This document shows, piece by piece, positions 36,727 through 45,681 of a stretch of DNA of 64,000 bases; positions within the stretch are counted from its first letter, which is position 1; each line of letters opens with the position of its first letter. The notes under the pieces are model-generated. The model saw only the letters and a program-made list of their open reading frames with translations. It was not told where the DNA came from and made no database searches. The stretch is taken from contig NZ_MSLS01000002.1 in the NCBI RefSeq assembly GCF_001940785.1, forward strand, positions 133,077 through 197,076, read 5' to 3'. This DNA comes from Bacillus sp. MRMR6 (GTDB taxonomy: Bacteria > Bacillota > Bacilli > Bacillales > Cytobacillaceae). The position numbers and the translations under genes are program-made.

Positions 36727-37263
36727 TTACTCAATCAAAAACCCTTCCCCTTTTAAGGCCGCTTCGGCTTTATTCAACACATCGATACTAGATGCAGCAA
36801 TGGTATGCAGATGGATGCCATCCGTTAATTCCGACAAGAGTGCGGCATTTGAATTACGCATGTTTTCAAGGAACTGCTTCACCTCTTGGCGATTGGAGAC
36901 CATAACCGAGGCCGTCAAATCACCGTAAACTGCATGTTCAATTTTTACATCCTTCACGACTACCCCATGATCGACCAACAAATTAAGCTCCCGTTCCGTT
37001 TCCGCAGGTGTGTGGCGGCAGGCAATCGTTTTCTCAAAGGAAGGAGTGGCGGCATTTTGGCTAAAATATAGATAGCCCTGGCTTGTGGCAATAATCGGCT
37101 CGTTCCGTGCTTTTAACAGGGTAATATCGCCGACAATCACCTGTCTGCTCACATTCGTCCTAGCAGACAATTCGCCTCCTGTTAGCGGAACAGAACTGTC
37201 CTTTAGCAGCTGTAGGATATATTCTCTCCTTTCTTCCCCTAGTATTTTCTTTTGTTCCGTCAT
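36727..37263 (-). CDS. niaR: NAD biosynthesis repressor NiaR (YrxA)
   Basis: 178 residues: an N-terminal HTH (REYILQLLKDSSVPLTGGELSARTNVSRQVIVGDI) and a C-terminal 3H domain with the conserved His (CRHT, VDHG, EHAVYGDL, GIHLHT). In Bacillales it represses nadBCA and nifS when nicotinate is present. AGGAGGT lies ahead of ATG. It is downstream of nifS on the same strand, so it is probably co-transcribed with its own target. Confidence 0.95.
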   Translation of the reverse strand: MTEQKKILGEERREYILQLLKDSSVPLTGGELSARTNVSRQVIVGDITLLKARNEPIIATSQGYLYFSQNAATPSFEKTIACRHTPAETERELNLLVDHGVVVKDVKIEHAVYGDLTASVMVSNRQEVKQFLENMRNSNAALLSELTDGIHLHTIAASSIDVLNKAEAALKGEGFLIE

Positions 37264-37298
37264 AGTTGACCTCCTATTTGTAGTCTGTTTCTTTTATT

Positions 37299-38432
37299 TT
37301 AGCATACCATGCTCCCTTTAAACTTTTTTACGATATCAACTATTTTTTCCCCAAGTCGTACCACTTCTTCCAAGGTTGTCATATTTCCAAAGCTAATCCG
37401 AATAAATCCTTTTGCTTCTTCAACTGGAATATTTAGAGCCTGCATCACTTTAGCTGGCGATTGCATTCCTACATGGCAGGCACTTCCGGTACTAATTGCA
37501 AAGCCCAGCCGGTTGCATTCGAGCATCATCCACTGACCTTCAATGCCTGCAATTCTCATCCCAATAATATGGGGAAGCTGCGAATCGGGAGCAGCCTGAA
37601 AAATTTGGACATCGTCATTAATCGGTTCAAGCATCTCAATAAAAGTTTTTCGAAATAATAAAAATTTGTCTGAACTAACCTTGTTTATTTTTTGCGCCGC
37701 GGCAGTCATGGCAGCGATGGCTGGAACATTCAATGTCCCCTGACGTAACCCTTTTTCATGTGAGCCCCCTGGGAAAAATGGTTTCCAAGAGATGTTCGGG
37801 TCAATATATACCCCGCCCACCCCTTTTGGACCATAAAATTTATGACCAGAGAAAGCGAAGCTGCTGACAAGAGCGGCAGCCCTTCTTACATCGATTTTTC
37901 CAAATGATTGAACAAAATCGCTATGAAAATGAATTTGATTGTCGCGGCAAATTTGTGCCATTCTTTCAATCGGCTGGATTGTACCAATTTCAGAATTAAC
38001 ATGTTGAATGGTTACGAGAACTGTTTCCGGTCTAATGGCATTGATGAAAAGCTCATCATCAATTAAACCAGTTGAATCGAGTGGGAGGCAGGTGACATCA
38101 TAGCCTTTTAGCCGGTTGAGCACACCATGAATGGACGAGTGTTCAGCGATACCGGTGATAATATGATTACCAGTTTTTTTAGGAGCGGACAATAAGGCTT
38201 CAATAGCCAAGAAATTACTCTCTGAACCGCCGCTTGTAAAATACAACCCTGTCTTATCAACCCCTAACAAGCTAGCAAGCTCTTCCCGGCAATTTTCTAA
38301 CAAACCTGCTGCCTGACCGCCGATGTCATGGAGACTGCTCGAATTACCAAAATACTTGGTTGCTGCTTGTACATATACCTCAGCTGCTTCAAAATCTAAA
38401 GGTGTGGTAGCCGCATAATCAAAATAGGACAT
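37299..38432 (-). CDS. nifS: cysteine desulfurase for NadA cluster assembly
   Basis: 377 residues, PLP-dependent NifS/IscS family. Motifs: YFDYAATTP at the N-terminus, the PLP-Lys in SFAFSGHKFYGPKG, and the active-site Cys in STGSACHVG. In B. subtilis the nifS next to nadBCA supplies sulfur for the NadA [4Fe-4S] cluster. ATG 38438 is only 2 nt from GGAG, so ATG 38432 (MSYFDYAA) is preferred. Divergent from nadB. Confidence 0.95.
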   Translation of the reverse strand: MSYFDYAATTPLDFEAAEVYVQAATKYFGNSSSLHDIGGQAAGLLENCREELASLLGVDKTGLYFTSGGSESNFLAIEALLSAPKKTGNHIITGIAEHSSIHGVLNRLKGYDVTCLPLDSTGLIDDELFINAIRPETVLVTIQHVNSEIGTIQPIERMAQICRDNQIHFHSDFVQSFGKIDVRRAAALVSSFAFSGHKFYGPKGVGGVYIDPNISWKPFFPGGSHEKGLRQGTLNVPAIAAMTAAAQKINKVSSDKFLLFRKTFIEMLEPINDDVQIFQAAPDSQLPHIIGMRIAGIEGQWMMLECNRLGFAISTGSACHVGMQSPAKVMQALNIPVEEAKGFIRISFGNMTTLEEVVRLGEKIVDIVKKFKGSMVC

Positions 38433-38470
38433 TATCATTCTCCTATACTCTTATTTTTAAATGACAAAAA

Positions 38471-38516
38471 CACTTGTCAATATTGTAATTCTATGTAAAT
38501 ATATATGTCAAGACAC
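38471..38516. promoter_or_regulatory. putative NiaR operator region between nifS and nadB
   Basis: The nifS-nadB gap contains the palindrome TGTCAAGACA (38506-38515) and a half-site-like ACTTGTCAA near 38473. Position and TGTC/GACA symmetry suggest operators for NiaR, encoded nearby. Inference only. Confidence 0.5.
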
Positions 38517-38539
38517 CTGTTAATCCAGGAGGAGCGTAT

Positions 38540-40102
38540 ATGTTAAGTGATGATGTACTTATTATCGGTAGTGGAATTGCCGCTTTACAGCTGGCTGTTC
38601 GTTTAAATAATCATGTGAATGTGAGGATACTCACAAAAGGAAAAATCACCACCGCTAACTCCTACCTCGCACAAGGGGGGATTGCGGCTGCGATTGGTGA
38701 ACACGACAATCCTGCAAAACATATTGTCGATTCCATTGAAGCAGGCCGCTTTCACAATGACCCCGAAGTGGTAAAGCAGGTGATTAACCAGGCACCATCG
38801 CTAATTAAAGGAATGGATGCACAAGGTGATTTTCTGGATAAAGACGAAAATGGAAATTTGCTGCTTGGGATGGAAGGTGCTCACAGCGAAAAAAGAATCG
38901 TCCATGGTGGCGGAGATGCTACCGGAAAAAATGTGGTGGATTACTTAGTTAAGAGTCTACAGGCAAATGTCATCGTTGAAGAGGATGTCCACGCTTACGA
39001 ATGTATTTTAAATCCTGAAAAAGACCGCTGTATCGGAGTGAAAGCGAAAAGGCTGGATGGAACGGTTTGTTTTTACTATGCCAAGCATGTCATTCTTGCC
39101 ACAGGTGGCTGCGGCCAATTGTACCGATTTACCTCCAATGCGAAAACGGTAACCGGAGATGGAATTGCTATGGCCTATTTAGCAGGTGCTGAACTTGTTG
39201 ATATGGAGTTTATCCAATTTCATCCGACCTTGTTGTATGTAAACGGTGAAACACATGGTCTCATATCCGAGGCAGTGAGGGGGGAAGGGGCAATCCTTGT
39301 AACCGATGATGGCACAAGAATTATGGACGGCGTACACCCCTTAAAGGATCTAGGTCCGCGCCACGTCGTTTCACAAACCATCTATGAATATCTTAAAAAT
39401 GGTCAAAATGTTTATTTAGATATTAGCACGATTAATAATTTTGAAGAAAGATTCCCTTCTATCACTTTGATTTGTAGGAAAAATGGAATAGAGCTTTCGA
39501 AGGGGAGAATTCCTGTTGCCCCTGGAAGTCATTTTTTAATGGGCGGCATTAAAACGGACTTAATGGGCCGTACGTCCATTACTGGCTTATATGCCATTGG
39601 TGAGGCTGCCTGTACAGGGCTTCACGGTGCAAACCGTCTGGCCAGCAATTCATTATTAGAAGGACTGTACCAAGGACATAAATTGGCTGAATGGTTAAAT
39701 AACGCCCCTAAGGAGCCTTTTTTAAAAGTATACCGGAGTGAAGTAACATTTGAGGGTGAAAAGCTGGCACTACCAAACGTAGAAGAAATGAAAGATCTGA
39801 TGATGGAACGCACAGGAATTGTCCGCAATAGAGCGGACCTATTAATGCAGAGCACCTGGCTAAATCAATTTAATGTGAAAGAAAAATTGGATCATTATTC
39901 TGTTGAAGAGTTAACCACAATCTTTATGTTAATTAATGCAAAGTTAATTACAGACGCTGCGTTACGCCGGACAGAAAGCCGCGGAGGCCACTTTAGAAGT
40001 GATTATCCGCTTGAAGATGACACACACTGGCTGAGAAAATCCATCACTCACAAATTAAGGGAGAAGAATCATGAACATAGTAAAACTGCGATCGCTACTT
40101 GA
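38540..40102 (+). CDS. nadB: L-aspartate oxidase
   Basis: A 520-residue FAD enzyme oxidising L-aspartate to iminoaspartate, the first step of de novo NAD synthesis. FAD-binding GSGIAALQLAVRL at the N-terminus; LAQGGIAAAIG, MEFIQFHPT and GEAACTGLHGANRLASNSLLE typical of the fumarate reductase/NadB family; C-terminal helical domain with ALRRTESRGGHFRSDYP. GGAGGAG before the ATG. Overlaps nadC by 32 nt. Confidence 0.97.
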   Translation: MLSDDVLIIGSGIAALQLAVRLNNHVNVRILTKGKITTANSYLAQGGIAAAIGEHDNPAKHIVDSIEAGRFHNDPEVVKQVINQAPSLIKGMDAQGDFLDKDENGNLLLGMEGAHSEKRIVHGGGDATGKNVVDYLVKSLQANVIVEEDVHAYECILNPEKDRCIGVKAKRLDGTVCFYYAKHVILATGGCGQLYRFTSNAKTVTGDGIAMAYLAGAELVDMEFIQFHPTLLYVNGETHGLISEAVRGEGAILVTDDGTRIMDGVHPLKDLGPRHVVSQTIYEYLKNGQNVYLDISTINNFEERFPSITLICRKNGIELSKGRIPVAPGSHFLMGGIKTDLMGRTSITGLYAIGEAACTGLHGANRLASNSLLEGLYQGHKLAEWLNNAPKEPFLKVYRSEVTFEGEKLALPNVEEMKDLMMERTGIVRNRADLLMQSTWLNQFNVKEKLDHYSVEELTTIFMLINAKLITDAALRRTESRGGHFRSDYPLEDDTHWLRKSITHKLREKNHEHSKTAIAT

Positions 40103-40919
40103 GCAATTTTTTATTGAAGATATCGGGGAACAAGACATTACCACAGATTTAATTTTTTCCAATCATACCAATGGAGAGATTGTATTTTTAGCAAAAGACA
40201 ATGGAATTTTTTGCGGCGAAGAAATTATCAGAAACGGCTTCAAGCTGCTGAATCCTGAGATTGAAACACAGGTGCTGGTTAAGGATGGCGAGAGCATTGA
40301 AGTGGGGCAGCACCTGGCGACGGTTTCAGGGGGGATTTTTGACTTGTTAAAAGGTGAACGAGTCGTGCTGAATCTTGTTCAACGTATGAGCGGGATTGCC
40401 ACGCTAACAAACAAAGCAGTCCAAACGTTAAACAGCAGCCATACAAAGATCTGTGATACCCGGAAAACAACTCCAGGTTTGAGAATGCTTGAGAAATATG
40501 CAGTCCGCTGTGGTGGTGGTTACAATCACCGTTTCGGTTTGTACGATGGAGTTATGATTAAGGATAACCATATTTCCTTTGCAGGGTCGATTTCAAAAGC
40601 AGTCGACACAGTTAAAACAAAAGCGGGCCATATGGTCAAAGTCGAAGTGGAAGTGGAGACCGAGGAACAAGTAATAGAAGCGGTAAACAGCGGGGCAGAC
40701 ATCATCATGTTCGACAATCGTACCCCGGCGGAGATTAAGGAATTTATTAAGCTGGTTCCGCCTGGAATCATTACGGAAGCTTCTGGCGGTATTCAAATAA
40801 GCAACTTAGCAGATTACGGTGATACCGGTGTTGATTACATTTCACTTGGGTTCTTAACTCACTCTTACAAAGCATTAGATATCAGTGTCAAAGTTTTGTG
40901 GAACAAAGGAGAGGAATAA
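40071..40919 (+). CDS. nadC: nicotinate-nucleotide pyrophosphorylase (carboxylating)
   Basis: 282 residues, quinolinate phosphoribosyltransferase. Makes nicotinate mononucleotide from quinolinate and PRPP. Motifs TRKTTPGLRMLEKYAV, GGGYNHRFGLYDGVMIKDNH and the C-terminal barrel EASGGI. Starts inside nadB with AGGGAGAAG upstream, and its stop abuts the nadA ATG. Confidence 0.97.
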   Translation: MNIVKLRSLLEQFFIEDIGEQDITTDLIFSNHTNGEIVFLAKDNGIFCGEEIIRNGFKLLNPEIETQVLVKDGESIEVGQHLATVSGGIFDLLKGERVVLNLVQRMSGIATLTNKAVQTLNSSHTKICDTRKTTPGLRMLEKYAVRCGGGYNHRFGLYDGVMIKDNHISFAGSISKAVDTVKTKAGHMVKVEVEVETEEQVIEAVNSGADIIMFDNRTPAEIKEFIKLVPPGIITEASGGIQISNLADYGDTGVDYISLGFLTHSYKALDISVKVLWNKGEE

Positions 40920-42014
40920 ATGAACATTTTAGCTGCCTTTGAAAAAAATATGATTCCTGAAAAATACAAGAAGATGCCAACAGAAGAGTTAGAAGCGCGG
41001 GTATTGGAGATTAAGAAGAATCTCGGGTCCCGGCTATTTATTCCCGGTCATCACTATCAAAAAGATGAAGTGATTCAGTTTGCAGATGCGACTGGGGACT
41101 CATTAAAGCTGGCACAGCTATCTGCCGAAAATAAGGAAGCAGAATACATCGTATTTTGCGGCGTTCACTTTATGGCGGAAACGGCTGATATTTTAACGAC
41201 TGAAAACCAAAAGGTTATTTTACCCGATATGCGTGCAGGCTGTTCAATGGCTGATATGGCTGACATTCAACAGACGGAAAGAGCCTGGGAAAAGCTGCAG
41301 GCAATTTTCGGTGACACGATTCTGCCATTAACCTATGTAAATTCTACTGCAGCGATTAAATCGTTTGTTGGTGCAAATGGTGGGGCGACCGTGACTAGTT
41401 CGAATGCAGACACGATGGTGAAGTGGGCCTTTGAACAAAAGGAACGTATCCTATTCCTGCCTGATCAGCATTTGGGTCGGAATACTGCCGTTGATTTAGG
41501 TGTGGGACTTGATGAAATGGCGATTTGGAACCCAATCAATGACACATTAGAATACGATGATGATGTTGAAAAAATAAAGGTCATCCTGTGGAAGGGTCAT
41601 TGCTCTGTCCATGAAAACTTTACGGTTCAAAATGTGTTGGATACTCGTGGGGAGTATCCTGATATGACCATCATCGTTCACCCAGAATGCCGCCGTGAGG
41701 TTGTCGAACTTTCCGATTTAGCGGGGTCAACGAGCTATATTATTAATATGATTGAAAAAGCTCCTGCGGGCACTTCATGGGCAATTGGTACAGAAATGAA
41801 CCTAGTCAAACGGATTATCGCTAGCCATCCTGATAAAAAAATCATCTCGTTGAATCCGCATATGTGTCCGTGCTTAACCATGAACAGAATTGATTTGCCG
41901 CATTTAGTGTGGAGCCTAGAAACACTGGAAGAAAGCGCCAACGTGATAAAGGTTGATAAAGAAATTGCTGATCATGCAAAATTAGCATTAGAAAGAATGT
42001 TGGCTAATTCATAA
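40920..42014 (+). CDS. nadA: quinolinate synthase
   Basis: 364 residues, the long Bacillus-type NadA. Condenses iminoaspartate with dihydroxyacetone phosphate using a [4Fe-4S] cluster. Visible Cys: [25 protein letters not shown] and [10 protein letters not shown]. Substrate motif GHHYQKDE near the N-terminus. The last gene of nadBCA; cluster sulfur likely comes from the adjacent NifS. Confidence 0.97.
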   Translation: MNILAAFEKNMIPEKYKKMPTEELEARVLEIKKNLGSRLFIPGHHYQKDEVIQFADATGDSLKLAQLSAENKEAEYIVFCGVHFMAETADILTTENQKVILPDMRAGCSMADMADIQQTERAWEKLQAIFGDTILPLTYVNSTAAIKSFVGANGGATVTSSNADTMVKWAFEQKERILFLPDQHLGRNTAVDLGVGLDEMAIWNPINDTLEYDDDVEKIKVILWKGHCSVHENFTVQNVLDTRGEYPDMTIIVHPECRREVVELSDLAGSTSYIINMIEKAPAGTSWAIGTEMNLVKRIIASHPDKKIISLNPHMCPCLTMNRIDLPHLVWSLETLEESANVIKVDKEIADHAKLALERMLANS

Positions 42015-42078
42015 GTTGGGAGGATGCAGTCCAAACGGATTGCATCCTTTTGTGCGTTGCCGGAGGTGGTTTAGTTGC

Positions 42079-42369
42079 GGATGGGGAGGAGGTAGTGGCG
42101 GATGGCGTGGAAATAGTGGCGGATGGCGTGGAAATAGTGGCGGATGGCGTGGAAATAGTGGCGGATGGCGAGAAATACTATCGGATAGCCAGAAATACTA
42201 TCGGATGGCCAGAAATACTATCGGATAGCGAGAAATACTATCGGATGGCCAGAAATACTATCGGATAGCGAGAAATACTATCGGATGGCAAGAAATACTA
42301 TCGGATAGCGAGGAATACTATCGGATGGCGAGAAATACTATCGGATGCCCAGAAATACTATCGGATAGC
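42079..42369 (+). repeat. tandem array of 21-bp (x4) then 20-bp (x10) units
   Basis: Four 21-bp units (GGATGGCGTGGAAATAGTGGC type, 42079-42162) are followed by ten 20-bp units (GGATRGCNAGAAATACTATC type, 42163-42362) and a partial unit. In the 20-bp part, GGATAG and GGATGG starts alternate for most of the array, so the real unit may be a 40-bp dimer. Each 20-bp unit can pair GATRG with CTATC as RNA (G-U in the GG form). No spacers, so not CRISPR. Between nadA and safA; the rest of that gap (to 42551) is AT-rich. Confidence 0.95.
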
Positions 42370-42512
42370 AAAGCGGTGAAAATGATACCTGAAAAAATTT
42401 TATAGAGTACCAAACCCTCTCCCCACATATATATGTGATTAGTGGCAAATCATAATTTTTCGAAAAAAAGCATAAGTTTTTACGAAGAATGTTAGCACTT
42501 TGCCCATCATCA

Positions 42513-42521
42513 CATACACTA
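42513..42521 (+). promoter_or_regulatory. candidate sporulation -10 box before safA
   Basis: CATACACTA fits the sigma-K -10 pattern (CATAnnnTA) and approximates that of sigma-E. It lies 31 bp before the safA start. No convincing -35 was fixed. Confidence 0.4.
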
Positions 42522-42551
42522 TATGGACTTATGCATAGGAGGGAAATCAGA

Positions 42552-44627
42552 GTGAAGATCCATATCGTACAAAAAGGGGATACTCTTTGGAAGATCGCCA
42601 AGAAGTACGGCGTGAATTTTGAAGAGCTGAAAAAGATGAATTCACAGCTCAGCAACCCTGATATGATTATGCCCGGTATGAAAATAAAAGTCCCGACAAC
42701 AGGTGGAACAATAAAAAAAGAAGCACCTACGGGAACAGCGCCGGGGGCCACAATCAATATAGGCGGTAAGAAAGAAATGCCGATTGCAGAGCAACCGTTT
42801 GCCAAAGAGAAGCCAAAAGAAATGCCGATTTTTGAAGCTCCTGTGAAGGAGGTTCCAATTAAAGAAGCACCAATTGTGAAAGAAGCACCAATTGTAAAAG
42901 AAAAACCGAAAAAGCCTTTTGCTCCAAAAATGCCAATAAAAATTGCCCCAGAGATCGATATTAATAACTACTACACAATGAACATGGCTCATATAGATAT
43001 CGAACAGCCACAACTACCGCCAAAGCCTACTAATATTCTTCCAGAAGTTAAAGAAGTTCCAAAAGAAATGCCAGCAAAACTTGCACCAGTTCAGGAGGCA
43101 CCGGTGAAAACGCCTGTGAAAACGCCTGTAAAAACACCTGTAAAAACTCCAGTAATGGAGCAGCCAATGATGGCACAACCAATGATGGAACAACCGGTGG
43201 CTCAACAAGACTACTGTGTCCCTGTTTCACCGATATTGCCGGGACCAGGATATTGTCCGCCGCCAACGTGGTGCCCGCCTCCGCCTTGTCCGCCAGGAAT
43301 GCCATTTCCTCAGGTGCAAGGTATGATGATGCCACAGGTTCCAACAAATATGTACCCGCCTCAAGCTGGTATGGCACCGGGTGTTGCGGGAATGTCAGTT
43401 ATGCCATATGGTTTTGATGATGACGAATCGTCTTCATTTATGCCTATGTTGCCAGCAAGCGATCAAATGTTACCGGGTCAAATGCCAATGGCGGGTCAAA
43501 TGCCAATGGGCAGTCAAATGCCAATGGGTGGCCAGATGCCAATGGGTGGCCAGATGCCGATGGGCGGCCAGATGCCATTCAATTTTGATGATGACCTAGC
43601 AGGTGTCCCTGCAGGTTCTCCGGCAGCAACATCACAAGGTTATTTTGATGATCAGCCAGCAGGATTACCAGGAATGGATTTTGCCCCAGCGCCAATGGGA
43701 ATGGGTCCAGGTCAGCCGATGGGAGCACCAATGGATATGGGCTACCAAGGCCAACCAATGGGAGCGCCAATGGGAATGGGTCCAGGTCAGCCGATGGGAG
43801 CACCAATAGATATGGGCTACCAAGGCCAACCGATGGGAGCGCCAATGGGAATGGGTCCAGGCCAACCGATGGGAGCGCCAATGGGAATGGGTCCAGGCCA
43901 GCCAATGGGAGCGCCAATGGGAATGGGTCCAGGTCAGCCGATGGGAGCGCCAATGGGAATGGGTCCAGGTCAGCCGATGGGAGCACCAATGGATATGGGC
44001 TACCAAGGTCAGCCGATGGGAGCACCAATGGATATGGGCTACCAAGGCCAGCCGATGGGAGCACCAATGGGAATGGGCTATCCAGGCCAGCCAATGGGAG
44101 CACCAATGGGAATGGGCTATCCAGGCCAGCCGATGGGAGCACCAATGGGAATGGGTTATCCAGGCCAACCGATGGGAGCACCAATGGGAATGGGCTATCC
44201 AAGCCAGCCAATGGGAGGACCAATGGGAATGGGCTATCCAGGCCAGCCAATGGGAGCACCAATGGGAATGGGCTATCCAGGCCAGCCAATGGGAGCACCA
44301 ATGGGAATGGGTTATCCAGGCCAGCCGATGGGAGCACCATTTGGCCATGATATGAATATGCCAGCACCTGGCGGTCAAATGCCTGCATTTATGCGACAGC
44401 AAGTTCCTGCCGGGGAGCATCTGCCTGTAGGAACAGGGGCAGGAGGGGATTGCGGCTGTGGTGCACCAGAACCAGTAGGACTTCCGCAAAACTTTGTACC
44501 ACCTACACCGCCTATCTATAGTGCACCATTTGCAGGGCCAGTGCAGCCTCCGTTTATGAATCCATATGGAATGGTTCCAATGGATACAGGTATGCCGCGT
44601 TACGACGATGAAAGTAATGACTATTAA
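42552..44627 (+). CDS. safA: SafA/ExsA-type spore coat morphogenetic protein with long repeat domain
   Basis: 691 residues. An N-terminal LysM domain (residues 2-46: KIHIVQKGDTLWKIAKKYGV) binds cortex peptidoglycan and directs inner-coat assembly. A Lys/Glu/Pro-rich linker with KEAPIV and KTPV repeats follows, then a QMPMGG repeat block. Next is a large array of 12-13-residue units of the PMGAPMGMGYPGQ type (about 16 copies, 43700-44340), and a Cys/Gly tail (GDCGCGAPEP). B. subtilis SafA is about 390 residues; B. cereus ExsA is longer and also repeat-rich. GTG 42552 with TAGGAGGG upstream gives the conserved MKIHIVQKGD start; ATG 42489 would add a non-conserved stretch. Confidence 0.93.
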   Translation: MKIHIVQKGDTLWKIAKKYGVNFEELKKMNSQLSNPDMIMPGMKIKVPTTGGTIKKEAPTGTAPGATINIGGKKEMPIAEQPFAKEKPKEMPIFEAPVKEVPIKEAPIVKEAPIVKEKPKKPFAPKMPIKIAPEIDINNYYTMNMAHIDIEQPQLPPKPTNILPEVKEVPKEMPAKLAPVQEAPVKTPVKTPVKTPVKTPVMEQPMMAQPMMEQPVAQQDYCVPVSPILPGPGYCPPPTWCPPPPCPPGMPFPQVQGMMMPQVPTNMYPPQAGMAPGVAGMSVMPYGFDDDESSSFMPMLPASDQMLPGQMPMAGQMPMGSQMPMGGQMPMGGQMPMGGQMPFNFDDDLAGVPAGSPAATSQGYFDDQPAGLPGMDFAPAPMGMGPGQPMGAPMDMGYQGQPMGAPMGMGPGQPMGAPIDMGYQGQPMGAPMGMGPGQPMGAPMGMGPGQPMGAPMGMGPGQPMGAPMGMGPGQPMGAPMDMGYQGQPMGAPMDMGYQGQPMGAPMGMGYPGQPMGAPMGMGYPGQPMGAPMGMGYPGQPMGAPMGMGYPSQPMGGPMGMGYPGQPMGAPMGMGYPGQPMGAPMGMGYPGQPMGAPFGHDMNMPAPGGQMPAFMRQQVPAGEHLPVGTGAGGDCGCGAPEPVGLPQNFVPPTPPIYSAPFAGPVQPPFMNPYGMVPMDTGMPRYDDESNDY
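43700..44340 (+). repeat. coding tandem repeat within safA
   Basis: 36- and 39-bp units encode PMGAP(M/I)(G/D)MG(PG/YQG/YPG)Q, about 16 copies. The DMGYQGQ, GMGPGQ and GMGYPGQ subtypes are clustered, which indicates expansion by unequal exchange or slippage. Both unit lengths are multiples of three, so frame is kept. Confidence 0.9.
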
Positions 44628-45588
44628 CAAAACAGGAGACGATGATTATTTCATCCGTCTCCTCTCTTATTTTCATTCCCAATTCAAAAAGGAAATCCTT
44701 GAAATGGTGCCCATTCGTAACAATGTTTTTTTTATAAAAACTGTAAAAAAAAAATATATAATAAAAGGCTATAAGTCCTATAATCGCCTTAAGTTACAGG
44801 AGGCATTTACGGCAACATTAAAAAAAGAGGGTTTTCAGCAAACATATGAGTACCTCCATCCTGAAAAAAATGAACCATTACAGTTCGAGCAGCTGTTCTT
44901 TGGCTGTTTGGAGTATATTACGCCTCATAAAACGCACTTTTCCTTTCAAACAGATAAAAACCGTCAAGAAGGTATAGAGCTTCTTAGTCATTTTCATCAA
45001 GTGACATCAAAAGTGGAGGCGCGTTACCGGACCTTGATCCCGAGAGGAAATATCCTAGAAAAATGGAGGCAGAGGGCAAATCTTTTTGTCAGTAATCTTC
45101 CTTTTATCCGCTATTTTGTTAGTGAGCCTTATATAACGGAGATACTTAACTGGGCTAATTGGTCCTTGCACAAGATGACGGATCAACAATTGAGCTCTGG
45201 TGAAAGGGTGGTAGTTCTTCACGGAGATGTTGCCCATCACAATTTCCTTCGTACTTCTAATGGCAGTTTATACTTAATTGATTTTGATTTAATTAGTATT
45301 GGACCTGAGTCATTTGATTATTTGCAATATGCGAACAGAATTCTTCCACATTTGGATTGGTCCTTTGATCGGCTGGCACACTTTTCTAAATATGAAGAGT
45401 TCATGAAAGATGATGTCTTCTTAGCGGCATTGGCATATCCTGCTGATATTTTTCGTGAATGGAATCGATTGGTTCGGGAAAAATCTTATACCAACCATGA
45501 AAAATACAAACAGGTCATGGAGTTAACGATCGGCCAATTTCATCACCGGAAAAAATTCTTTCTTGAATTAAAAAAACGAGTGAAATAG
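44617..45588 (+). CDS. CotS/YutH-like kinase-fold spore protein
   Basis: About 323 residues, protein-kinase/APH-like fold. Visible elements: a Lys in YIIKGYKS, the catalytic loop HGDVAHHNFL with His, Asp and Asn in kinase spacing, and LIDFD in the DFG position. This is the CotS/CotI/YsxE/YutH group of spore coat-associated proteins, some of which have kinase activity. ATG 44617 overlaps the end of safA by 11 nt, though the ribosome site is weak; ATG 44608 is possible. Position after safA supports a coat role. Confidence 0.75.
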   Translation: MTINKTGDDDYFIRLLSYFHSQFKKEILEMVPIRNNVFFIKTVKKKYIIKGYKSYNRLKLQEAFTATLKKEGFQQTYEYLHPEKNEPLQFEQLFFGCLEYITPHKTHFSFQTDKNRQEGIELLSHFHQVTSKVEARYRTLIPRGNILEKWRQRANLFVSNLPFIRYFVSEPYITEILNWANWSLHKMTDQQLSSGERVVVLHGDVAHHNFLRTSNGSLYLIDFDLISIGPESFDYLQYANRILPHLDWSFDRLAHFSKYEEFMKDDVFLAALAYPADIFREWNRLVREKSYTNHEKYKQVMELTIGQFHHRKKFFLELKKRVK

Positions 45589-45681
45589 TCTTGGTCTATT
45601 CTGGCAGAATGATATCCCCCTTAAACTGACAACCTAAAAAAGAGCCTATAGTGCTCACTTTTGTCAGAGGGGGTTTTTCGC

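Noticed and set aside
36668-36928. Plus-strand open frame of 86 codons near the niaR end
   Set aside because: Antisense to niaR, which has a clear HTH and 3H domain, and it begins in the pheA terminator.
42016-42268. Two open frames of 70-72 codons in the nadA-safA gap
   Set aside because: They are produced by the 20/21-bp tandem array (repeated ADGVEIV and ARNTIG) with no conserved protein pattern. The array has no gene-like start signals.
42079-42369. CRISPR array
   Set aside because: The units are contiguous with no unique spacers between them, and no cas genes are near.
42513-42521. A complete sigma-E promoter upstream of safA
   Set aside because: Only the -10-like CATACACTA was convincing; no -35 at proper spacing was found, so it is listed only as a candidate -10.
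43579-44630. Long open frames on the minus strand inside safA (269 and 321 codons)
   Set aside because: They mirror the in-frame 36/39-bp coding repeats of safA, consist of repeats themselves and have no ribosome sites. The + strand frame has a LysM domain and a known neighbour context.
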